A program made the position numbers and the translations under genes. A stretch of 64,000 bases of DNA from assembly GCA_947095585.1 (NCBI GenBank), contig OX352763.1:118988787-119052786 (forward strand), read 5' to 3'. The notes under the pieces are model-generated. The model did no database searches. It was given only the letters and a program-made list of their open reading frames with translations, and had not been told where the DNA came from. The stretch's first letter is position 1, and each line of letters starts with the position of its first letter. Source of the DNA: Nephrocerus scutellatus (taxonomy: Eukaryota > Arthropoda > Insecta > Diptera > Pipunculidae). Below, piece after piece: positions 54,853 through 64,000 of the stretch.

Positions 54853-56145
54853 AAGGGTCCGCCAAATAACTTTTTTTTTTTGAAAATGCTATAAAAAAAA
54901 ACTACTGAATATTTTCTCAAATTTCTTTTTTTATTTGAAAGTACAATCCTTCCGGTTAACAATGGAAAATAATTTCATTTAAATGGCTGCCTCGGCTGGC
55001 CATGCAGTAGCCTACACGATCGGTCCAATTTTTAAGCACATTATCGATTTTGTGCAGCTGTATTTCACCAATGGCTTCACGAATATTGTCCTTTAAAGCG
55101 TCAATTGTCTCTGGCTTGTCGGCGTAACACTTATCTTTTAGGGCACCCCACAAATAATAGTCCAACGGTGTCAAATCGCAGCTCCGAGGTGGCCAAACGA
55201 CATCAGCTCTGCGGCTGATAATGCTATCTTCAAAAACAGGGCGCAAAACATCGAGTGTAGCTTCGGCTGTGTGGCACGTAGCGCCGTCCTGTTGAAACCA
55301 AATGTTGCCAATATCCTCCTCTTCAATTTTTGTGAACAAAAATTCGTTCAACATGGCCCGATAACGATCGCCATTGACTGTAACGGCCACTCCTTGCTCA
55401 TTTTCGAAGAAAAATGGCCCAATTATGCCTCTGGACCAAAATCCGCACCAAACAGTGACTCGTTTTGGGTGTACCGGCTTTTCAATGTATGCGCGCGGGT
55501 TTTCTGTGCCCCAAATGCGACAATTTTGCTTGTTTACATACCCGCCAAGATCAAAATGAGCTTCATCCGAAAAGATGATTTTTTTGGCAAAATCGGCATC
55601 TTCTGTAAGTCGATCGCAGGCCCACTCAGCGAAGCGAAAACGCATTGGATGGTCAGTTGGCTTCAACTCCTGAACCAATTGGACTTTGTATGGCGTCATA
55701 CCAAGGTCTTTATGCAAAATTCGTCTCAATGATGTCTCCGAAATGTTCAATTGTTGAGAACGACGGTGAATTGATGTTGATGGCGCTTCACGCACACTTT
55801 CTGCCACAGCATCAATATTCTCGGGTGTACGCACTGTTTTTGGCTTTTCACGCTTTGGTTTATCGATGAGGATGCCAGTTTCTTTCACTTTTTTCACAAG
55901 ATAACGAACATACGGAGCTGACGGTGCTTCTCTTCTTCCAAAATCCGTACGCAATTTTCGCACACATTCTGCAACATTACCATGATTTCAAAGTAATGTC
56001 GCAACGTTGTTCAAGCGTATACACAACCATATTCGTTCAGCGGAAGGATACAACTAATTATCTGTCAAATCAGACATGAGCTAAGTGTTACCATTCACGA
56101 AATAAGCACTAGTTGAAAAAAAAAAACTTTAGATGGCGGACCCAT
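54853..56145 (-). mobile_element. DD41D element, nearly complete
   Basis: The element is 1293 bp, flanked by TA (54851-54852 and 56146-56147). The left end is AAGGGTCCGCCAAATAAC then a T-run. The right end is the complement of ATGGGTCCGCCATCTAAAG. It contains one transposase gene on the minus strand. It shares the AAGGGT start of the ends with the other DD41D-type elements at 2746 and 62544, but the rest of the ends differ, so these are separate families. Confidence 0.9.
54956..56030 (-). pseudogene. DD41D transposase, open except for an N-terminal frameshift
   Basis: An ATG at 56028-56030 starts MVVYTLEQR. The remaining 335 codons (55963-54956) are in another frame, 67 nt away, so at least one frameshift lies in the helix-turn-helix region. 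The open part covers the second DNA-binding region (KKVKETGILIDKPKREKPK, ETSLRRILHKDLGMTPYKVQ) and the full catalytic core. First Asp: KIIFSDEAHFDLGGY. Second Asp: NIWFQQDGATCHTA. Third Asp: RSCDLTPLDYYLW, with 41 residues between the second and third. It ends SRGSHLNEIIFHC. It is the best preserved transposase in the window and could only recently have been inactivated. The GTG at 55963 is not a start. Confidence 0.9.
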
Positions 56146-56274
56146 TAGATGAGTGGTAATCGATCGATCCTCATTTGACAACAAAGCATTTGACCAAGTT
56201 CTCGGTAACAGCGCGGTTTTCCAAAACACAAACAAGTGATAGAGCATAGTACTGCTACTTAAGAATACTATCAT

Positions 56275-56890
56275 TAGTACTCCTAACTACATCTTAGGCA
56301 ATAGTCGTAGAGAACGACTAGTTATATGACAAATGTAAGCTAGCGACTCAATGTTGCGTACCGAGCAATGCAACAATCTCATGGAACGGGGGCACGCAAA
56401 GATCAATATAAAGAGCTCAGAAGATATGAAAAAAACAGTTCTCCGGCGAAATAAAGCAGCCTGGGAGAAGAATCTCGTCCGTGAATTAGAACAGTAGAGA
56501 GAGCTAGGACTGCACAGGCGCGGAAGTTCTACAAAGAGGGTAATCTGATCGCCGATCTCAAAGACAAACTGAGGAATTGGAGGTTCCACCAATGACAGAA
56601 GACCACACTATGATGCTACCATCAAGCATAGACAGAGGTAGCAGAGCGATAAGTCGATACAAAAAAATAATAAGGTCTCGGGATCAATTTGTATCCCAGC
56701 GGAGCTGATAAAATCAGGAAGTCCTTCAATACACCAAGCAATTCATAAACAATTAGTGCAAGTATGGAAGTAAGAAGCGATGCCAGAACACTGGCGAAGA
56801 GGCATCCTGTGCCCCATACATAAGAAAGGAAATATCAAAATATGCAGCAATTATCGTGGTATAAGCTTGGTGAGTACCGCGTATAAGATT
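56275..56890 (+). pseudogene. RTE-like LINE linker and RT N-terminus
   Basis: ILGNSRRERL near 56290, KTVLRRNKAAWEKNLVREL near 56430 and QARKFYKEGNLIADLKDKL near 56515-56575 are the linker after the endonuclease. MPEHWRRGILCPIHKKGN then IKICSNYRGISLVSTAYKIF (56780-56890) is the RT N-terminus. It stops abruptly at 56890 where antisense LOA-like sequence begins. The same family is found at 9389-10743 and 14430-14655. Confidence 0.75.
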
Positions 56891-57170
56891 TTCCGAGAAG
56901 ATACCGACTCCATCCCTCATCTTGGATCCGTCAGTGAATATTGTTGCGTGAAATTGCCTCGTTACTGCCTCATCCTTCCAGTTTCCCCTGCTAGGAAATA
57001 TTACAGTGCCCGTATGGTCTAGTAACAAACCACCCAGATTCTCTGACTCGTACTGCCTGCTTTAGGTATGAAAACCACCCGAACTCCTCTCCAGCTTCGG
57101 GGGAGATAATTTAGTAGGAGATAGCTTCTGAAAATATTCATTAGTGTAATCGGACTCTAGCAAGTGGGTT
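56890..57170 (-). pseudogene. LOA-like LINE fragment, rearranged
   Basis: The DNA CGAGAAGATACCGACTCCAT to GTAGGAGATAGCTTCTGAAA closely follows parts of the copy at 18870-20050 (19258-19365, 19460-19510 and 19918-19990), with the intervening parts removed. It encodes antisense RNase H start (ATIFTDGSKM...GVGIFS) and RT thumb scraps. Confidence 0.7.
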
Positions 57171-59079
57171 AAAAATTGATTACAAGCTTCCACCAAACAG
57201 CCAGTCAGCCACCGACAGACAACCGGACACTCAAAGGTTTTATATAAAATTTTAAAAGCTAACTCTTACTAAGATGTTCCATAAATTTGACAGATTCAAA
57301 TATAGTACATGACATAATTCGGATGGTAAAATCGGGCAACACTGGGGCCACATTCAATAACAAACCTTACTCGGACCATACCATAAGAAAATGTACTTCG
57401 ACATACGAGTAACAAGATAAGATGTTGTTGTGGTTGAGCTTTGTGCACTCGTCATCGACACAATGCATACGCGTGCTTCCAATATATTTAGTGAATGTTG
57501 GCCAATGTAAGTGTCCATCCATCTACTTCAGTCAGTCATTGGCACCAACCGTCTTAGCTGTACGCGCGGTTAATGTCTCATTACGGTATCGCTGCCAACC
57601 AACGGAGTTCAGGCACACTTGCTCGCAATGTATTCGTACAATAAGAATTCATCAAGTTCGAGTACAAGCGCGAGGGTATACTAACTACTAAGCATTCGGC
57701 ATTCAGCATTGTGATGTACTCATTTGTACTCGTACGGTAGTAGCTAAGCCAATCGGATTATTTCCGTTTTACACCATTTAGCGCATGGTCTGCCTCCTGA
57801 TGTGCCATGCTCACGGTAGACTTCTGATGGCGTATTTGTATCTATATGGCCATCGGCCAGTTACCGTGCAGCCTAAATGGAATCACATCGGAATACGAAA
57901 TTATGGTTCTGCTTACACCGCCAGTTGGTTTGGCCGCTCAACTTGACCGGCTTACAAGCAGATGCCTGTGGGCAGACCTAATGCGCTCAATTAATGGGGA
58001 AACCACTTTCTTAGCGCGTTTGCAATAATTGAAACCAAATAATTTCTGTTTCGTCAGAAAACGTTCTATAGAAATAATTTTATTTATTAGGTTTCTTTTT
58101 TTGCTTGTGGTAGCTAGTTATGAGAGCATTATTTTTTTAAATTTCAAATTAAGATAAAATTTCTCAAACTCAGTTTCAGCAGCTATTTTGACCGTCCAAA
58201 TTAAGATGATAAATTGATAAGTTAAGAAAAAACACTCTGTTTTATATAACATACAGCCGACGTTATATGTTTTTCATTTAACCTCAAGTCTGCGTATATT
58301 CACGTGAGAAACTCTGAGAAAAACACACCGTCGCATGCAATGAAATTAACAACCTGTGCGAATTTCATTTCATTATTTCATTAGGTTCAATTTATAGCCC
58401 GTACTCCAACTGCAACTCTTCAACAACTTGCATTAAATTAACGACTTTAGCGATGCACTGCAATTACATTACGTAATGAGTGTGAGCAACATGCAATGCA
58501 TCAGTTGTACGAGTAGATTCCAAAAGAATTTGCTCCAGATTGTGTTTTTGTTATGTAAAGAGTATGCGGAGATTATGTGATGTGGTCCATACGGTCGAAT
58601 GTCTACACGTATATAGGTAGTATCCTTCACTTTTTTGCTCTTTGCAAGCCCTCCAAAGTTTAATTTATGAAAAAAAGGAAATTCTCGTTTAGCACTCGGA
58701 CTAACGAAATTTGTTCCCACTACATTATCCCACAAGTATTGGCTTAAAATGCGCAGTCAAGTTATTGTATCCAAAATGCCTTTAATCGATTATTTAAAAA
58801 GTTCTCCTCTTCAACCAAGAGCCAAACGAAATATGTACATCAGGTTATAAACGGAGGTTTGTATGAATGTCATTCTAAACGAGTTTTGAACTTCTAAGAG
58901 AATGTCTGAGATGTCAAATGAAAAGTTTGGAACGAACCCCAATTTCCCATTAAAAATGGATTAACTAAATACGAACGGCTATAATCCGGCGAGTCTCGTA
59001 TCTGCGGCATGAAATCTGGGGCTGGACATAAATTAGAGTAAAAGTTCACTCAATAAGTCTTCGGTTTAACTAAGGAAAA
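57171..59079. other. No recognisable gene
   Basis: AT-rich except 57540-57700. Frames at 57422-57691, 57846-58028 and 58469-58735 show no domain. The last 150 bp may be the start of the Jockey-like LINE. Confidence 0.4.
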
Positions 59080-59955
59080 CTTGTAAAAGCCATTCAGAGC
59101 GATGCGTGGAAAAACACTCCCTTCAGAAAGACAGGAATACGGAACAGCAAAGCCAAATACCAGCCTGAAATCGAAGACCTCATACGAGAAAAGGGGAGGG
59201 ATCGTAAGAGATGGCAACAATTCCGAACTCCCTCGGATAAAACTTATGCAACAAGCCTAAAAAAAAAATGTGCCGCAACGTCGCAAAAATCGGGAGGCTT
59301 CTGCTTACCTTAAAGGCCTAACTGCAGATAATCTTCAAAATACTCGATGTGGAAAACCATGAAGTCCATAAAGGAACCCGTTATGCACGCGCCACCGATA
59401 AGGGAAGCTAACGGCGGATGGGCAAAAGGAGCAGATTTATTTGCCGAGCGCTTAGAAACAACGTTCAAGCCATTCGACGGACAATCGTTTACCGAAGATC
59501 ACATTTCCAAAACAGAAACCGACCACTTTAACATCAAAGCCGTATTGCTGTCCAAACTCCAAGAGTCAATAAGAAAATATAAAAATAACAGAGTTCCCGG
59601 ATATCTCTTAATTACTGGTGAAATCTTAAAGAAATTGCCAAAAAAGCACAAGTCAAGCTTCTTTATATTATAAATGCTTCCTATAGACTTTTATATGTTC
59701 CGAGACAATGGAAAGTCGCCGAAGTCATGATGGCTCCAAACAAAACCGGAAAAATTGACAAGAATTTTAGAATTAGAATTGGAAATAGGCTCTTTCTTGT
59801 TTGATACGGGGCTGCGTATTCGGAGTTGAAAGAAATTAATGCCCGTGTACCGCAAGCTAGGGTTCTCGGTCCAATCCTGTTCTTGCTTTACACAAGATAC
59901 ATAGCTCAAGAGAAGAGACAGACAGCCAAGCTGTGCTAAGGGCCCTGGATGCATT
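59080..59955 (+). pseudogene. Jockey-like LINE reverse transcriptase N-terminus
   Basis: IQSDAWKNTPFRKTGIRNSK (59091 on) and EIEDLIREKGRDRKRWQQFR are the linker after the endonuclease. The frame 59347-59673 gives LWKTMKSIKEPVMHAPPIRE, LETTFKPFD and IRKYKNNRVPGYLLITGEIL, followed by LKKLPKK. QWKVAEVMMAPNKTGKI follows. After a deletion NARVPQARVLGPILFLLYT near 59845-59895 is the RT palm motif. A few frameshifts are present. The active-site YADD is not visible. Confidence 0.8.
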
Positions 59956-60300
59956 CCACACCAAAGGAAAGGAAATATTTTGGGAACTATAACCAAAAGA
60001 GGTCTCGCTTGATATTAGGACTAAGTAGAAGTGATGAAAGTATCATTCTTTCATTCTTGGGTTCCTAACAGGATATTGTAGACTAAATCGGCACATAAGG
60101 AAATTAAAATTAATAGAGGATGGCAGCTGCAGCTATGTGGAGAGGCGGAGGAGACCCCGTGGCCCCGTTTCCAACAAATGCGGATCAACGATCCGACAGA
60201 GGAGAGACCATATGGGAACCCACGCAATCTCGGAGTCTGCGTGACATTCATTGAACTCACTTTATATCATTTAGGTTCTATTGGTGTGGAGGGTGAGCTT
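59955..60300 (+). pseudogene. C-terminal knuckle of another RNase H-type LINE
   Basis: RLILGLSRSDESIILSFL near 60005-60058, then LNRHIRKLKLIEDGSC and a degraded knuckle around GEAEETPW-like DNA (60130-60165). The order corresponds to the end of an RNase H-bearing LINE. It is heavily frameshifted and the family assignment is tentative. Confidence 0.5.
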
Positions 60301-60414
60301 GCACTGTCCGCATAGCGCAAGTCAGGGGGAAGCGCAATAGATCAACATGGATCGCAGTGCTACTAGAAAATACCCCCTTTTCTCATCTCATCTTATCTTG
60401 AAGAGAAAAAGCTC

Positions 60415-60660
60415 GGTGGGCTCAGGTCGGCAGGACACCTAGCTCACATGAGCGACGAGGATCCCGCTCGTAACGTCCTTAGCGGTAGGAATAAATGAAC
60501 GCGGCAACGAGGTAGACCCACTTGGAATAATGGCGTATACCAGAATGCCCAGAGTTTAGGGATGCCAAATCGGATCGGTGCCGTTTGGTGGGATTTTTGA
60601 CAGTAGGTCAAAGTAACCGGAAAACGGTTGACGACCCAAATATGATGTTGATGATACTTA
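60415..60660 (+). pseudogene. LINE C-terminal tail fragment
   Basis: RSAGHLAHMSDEDPARNVLS near 60428 and RQRGRPTWNNGVYQNAQSLG near 60498 match the GH..RM...GRP.W..D tail of RTE-like and related LINEs, ending near WWDF. It is short and eroded. Confidence 0.6.
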
Positions 60661-62543
60661 CCGACACATTTCTCTGAGCAGCAATCGATTCCACTTTTCG
60701 CTTTTATTGTGAAACGTTCGTCAGTTTCGGTCTTTCTGTGCAAATTTACTCGTAATATTAATATTTCCGTCATAATAACCTCGAGACTGTGAAACCGGCA
60801 ATCTTCTGACTTAACATTTTCCATTATACTTATATATATATATATATGTGTGTGTGTGTATGTGCTATAAATAAAAATAAAACTCCTCTAACAACACTAA
60901 TGAGGTCAATTACTGAACATGACCTAAACGTTTTTATGATTTGCTGCGATTATAATCTCATTTCTTACATAACCGACAAATGTCTTCAGCTCTTCTGACA
61001 ATGGATGTAGAGGGAGATTTCCAAGATAAGTTATAGTTTTTTTTTTTGTTCTCAACCAATGGAGAGAATATGCAATGAGATCACACAAAAGATGAGCGCG
61101 ACTTAAACAGAGACGACAGACAATGGACGCAGACTCGTAAAATATAGGTCTTGTAGACACTGAACTTAAATATTTGCTCATAATCTTGTTCTTTATTTAC
61201 CCCCATTAGCATCAATATGTCAGTGGGAGCTGTGTTAATAGGTTAATCTTGCTGCACAACAAAGTGTGCTATGTGGTCAAATTTGTTAAACAATCTGTCT
61301 TGACACGAGTTGGTGCTTTGCCATTAAAGTTTCAACTTTCTTTAAAGACGGAATCTTTAAAGAACCGAATTTTTAATCTATTTTTGAAGCTGTTAACCAA
61401 AGCAGTATGTATACTTCTATCACAGTTCACAGATAATAGATACATATACTTATTATCTTCGCTTCTATACTGTGAACCTTCTATTTGCATATACAGGCAT
61501 AAAGTTTGTTAGAACATTTCGAAATCTTAGCCATTCACTTGACTTACAAGTCTGACAATAAACTCTCCTCGCAGAGGACAACAGGCTGAAAACATATGTT
61601 TGACCCATACCGTAAATGCTTCAGAATATATCTATTACAGCAGTATTCGATCATTCATCTAGATTATACGTACGTACGTACGTAAGATACGACTTCAGTG
61701 GTTATCCGATACACCTTTGTGATATTCTATCTAATGCGCACGGGTTATTTTGAGTAGCTCTGTAAAAATATCTTTAAAGTGTCATTCTACTGACTGACTT
61801 CGAAGTCAGTCGCATCGTGGTGACTGGGATTCAGTCAAATGAATAGAATTCCGCAGTCAGAAAGAATTTTGCGGCAAACTTTTTCAAGTATCTCTGATGG
61901 TCGTCGCACTTGTTATTGATTTCACTGCGAACTTTTCGACGGTATTCGATTCGTGCCGAATAAACAATTTCCCAATACAAAGATTCATATTTCATTTATT
62001 TTTCCTTTTAGCGCTGGCTGGCTTCATTGCGATAGGTGATATGTGAGATACGAGATTCAGCGGAACACACACAAATCTGGACATGTAAAAGGCCAATAGA
62101 ATCTTTCCAATGTTTGCAATAACAGCAAACATAAAAGACCGGTTGTAAAGTAAGAGAACACAAATCTAACGATCGGAATTACGCACGCAACCGTATTGCC
62201 AAGTTGAAGCAGAAATATCATGAAGTAGCTATGTTCCTTTGGGTTCTTTTTTTTCTAAAGCAGTGACATCATAAAATCATTAAAGAGCACATAAAATTGG
62301 AAAGTAGGCCACCGAAGTGCATTTGTCTGAATGCTGAATGCCAGTTCAGTGCGTATTTTCGGTGATAAATACCCAAACTTGCAATACGTTGCCAGGGCAA
62401 CTCTTAAAAGGTGGCAAGCAATTCGAAATTGAGATACAGTGGATATATAGAAAAAGTTGCCAAATGCAATGACAGGACAAAAACCATATGTGTTGGAGCA
62501 AACCCGAAGGAGGATGAGAGATACTTCAGGTTTTTTTTATATA
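60661..62543. other. No gene; simple repeats and a 20-bp palindrome
   Basis: TA/TG repeats lie at 60832-60862 and ACGT repeats at 61667-61683. The perfect palindrome GACTGACTTCGAAGTCAGTC is at 61792-61811. Frames at 60444-60824, 60924-61181 and 61249-61512 have no domain. Confidence 0.45.
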
Positions 62544-63109
62544 AAGGGTTTTACAATAAGGACATAACATAGCTTTTGCAGGCAGAGCCCAATCGGAGAA
62601 ATATTGACGCTTCAAATGATCAAGAAGCTTCAGCTCTTGAGTTAATTTTATGTTGAAAGTTGTATGTCCAAGATCCTTAAGCAAAATTCGCCAGAATATG
62701 GACTGAGAGATTCCTAATTCCTGTGAACGGCATGGAATCGACTAATTTGGCTCATTTTGAACTGCATCAGTTACGGCTGCGATATTTGCAGTACTTCAAC
62801 CGGTGCGGTGTCTCACTGGCAGAGGAACAATCAATAGTGCATATTTCGATTCGAATTTATCAACTATAGAACGCACAGCTTGTCTGATGGGAAGATTATT
62901 ATGACCGAAAATTGGAGTAAAGTTGCGACCACCGACTCAGAATTTTGGTAGTAATTTTTAACAATTTCCAAACGTTGTGCCTTCGTGAACTTTACTATGA
63001 TAAAATGTAAACCTTGACTGACATATTGACATATACAGATTATAAAACAAGTTTAAGAGTGCGTTTGAATTGAAATACAAAATTGTTATGTCCTTATTGA
63101 AAAACCTTT
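62544..63109 (-). mobile_element. DD41D-type deletion derivative keeping only the DNA-binding region
   Basis: The ends are AAGGGTTTTACAATAAGGAC (from 62544) and the complement of AAAGGTTTTTCAATAAGGAC (to 63109), with TA on both sides. It is 566 bp. On the minus strand the N-terminal helix-turn-helix region is readable: VKFTKAQRLEIVKNYYQNSE near 63000, then AVRSIVDKFESKYALLIVPL, NIAAVTDAVQNEPN, and KDLGHTTFNIKLTQELKLLD near 62640. The catalytic core is gone. Its ends match the 56-bp palindrome at 47477-47532. Confidence 0.85.
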
Positions 63110-63279
63110 TACAATAATTTTTTGAGACGCCCAATTTTCCGATAGGATTTCGCAGATATGCGTGAAGTTAGCTGCGGTGTGTTTGACGCTTTAAATCGTC
63201 TATGCTTGCCATTTAATTATGAAAAATAACGCGCTTCAAAAACGTTTTCAAATTATCCAAATTTCTTATTAAAGTCCCC

Positions 63280-63575
63280 GTTCGGCTGTGACAACTTTAC
63301 GTGTGCTAACTACAATTGGTCATACACTCCGAAAAGGCGACAGTTCCATACCAAACTACGCAATGCAATTATCTCAGGATGGTAGAAGAACGGGTCGTCC
63401 GAGAAAGAAATGGCGCAGAACAGTTGAGGAAGAGCCACGGCAATTGGGGAAGAGTTGGAGAGAGCTGAAGCTCATTGCCAGGGACCGCACGCGATGGCGC
63501 GTAGGCGTAGTAGAGGCCCTAGGAACCACAAGGGGATATAGGACACAAATATATATATAAAAATATATAATATAA
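63280..63575 (+). pseudogene. RTE-like LINE C-terminal tail
   Basis: The 90-codon frame 63288-63560 gives TTIGHTLRKGDSSIPNYAMQ, LSQDGRRTGRPRKKWRRTVE and ELKLIARDRTRWRVGVVEAL, then a stop shortly after GYRTQIYI. It is the conserved tail of the family also ending at 53745. The 3' tail is an AT repeat (ATATATATATAAAAATATAT). The rest is truncated. Confidence 0.8.
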
Positions 63576-64000
63576 CTACAATTTTTGTCCAAATGAACGA
63601 ACAATATAGCGTCTGTTGGAAAAATTGGAGTCAACCTTATATGCACTTTATTATGTTCCTGTGCCAACAAGACAAAGAAACGCAAGGAGTGCCTGAAATA
63701 TTGCTTGTGGCTGCAACGGCAAGTGTAAGTGGGGTTCCAAATTTGTCGATTCCTCTTCGATTTTAGAAATTAGGTATCTCAGTGACCAATTTATCCCCAA
63801 ACCAGGCAATAGGCCTAGTGAGCTGCCTAAATCCATATAAAACATATAAGTCTAACATCATGTGTCATCAAAACCAAGCAGAGACATATTGATGTCTGAT
63901 TAGAAATGTTTACCCCTATACACTCAAGTCAGTTTGCATACAGGAATGGCAAAAGCACAGAAGGTGCCCTTCACTATCTTTTAAGGAAGATAGAAGGATA
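63576..64000. other. No recognisable gene
   Basis: Frames at 63374-63685 and 63651-63845 are antisense or random. Nothing else is seen. Confidence 0.4.

Overview
The window looks like intergenic and intronic DNA from a higher dipteran, most plausibly a tephritid-type fruit fly. That assignment is inference from the transposon families: DD41D transposases, LOA-like and RTE-like LINEs, tRNA-derived SINEs, and GT-AG splice signals with pyrimidine-rich acceptors. Nothing bacterial or operon-like is present. Most of the recognisable sequence is old mobile DNA on both strands, usually truncated, frameshifted, internally deleted or nested.

Host genes are sparse. A likely first coding exon lies on the minus strand at 12064-12349 and ends at a GTGAGT donor. 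Two further minus-strand exons at 43314-43426 and 40940-41105 have acceptor and donor sites and compatible phases, so they probably belong to one gene. I could not name either gene. Their introns and flanks hold the mobile DNA. A TATA plus initiator pair at 18242-18271 is a candidate promoter with no gene attached to it here.

Layout. 1-5 kb: a dead LINE reverse transcriptase, an internally deleted DD41D element inside an older dispersed repeat, and the RNase H end of a LOA-like LINE. 5.3-6.76 kb: a very uniform 129-bp tandem satellite. 7.9-11.2 kb: a LINE inserted into a GTCTTGAGG-rich repeat, then an RTE-like LINE joined to a mariner remnant. 14.4-20.9 kb: LOA-like and RTE-like LINEs, one with its RNase H segment triplicated. 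22.5-30.1 kb: LINE tails, two SINEs (one split by an RTE-like LINE with a 10-bp target duplication), a foldback repeat, a MITE and a TIR-only remnant. 30.2-36.4 kb: BEL/Pao integrase, LOA-like LINEs and a DD41D pseudogene broken by a LINE tail. 40-44.6 kb: the two-exon host segment, a pogo-like non-autonomous element carrying a 240-bp tandem repeat, and a 1.1-kb GTAGTC-type array. 45-51 kb: LINEs, mariner and a 56-bp TIR-only palindrome. 52.3-64 kb: a second SINE, the best preserved DD41D element, a Jockey-like LINE and RTE-like tails.

The elements can be read as a small ecosystem: LOA-like and RTE-like LINEs supply reverse transcriptase, SINEs whose tail resembles the LOA-like 3' stem-loop may borrow it, and DD41D transposase may have moved the deletion derivatives and TIR-only remnants. 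Clade names come from motif recognition, not from a search, and should be read that way.
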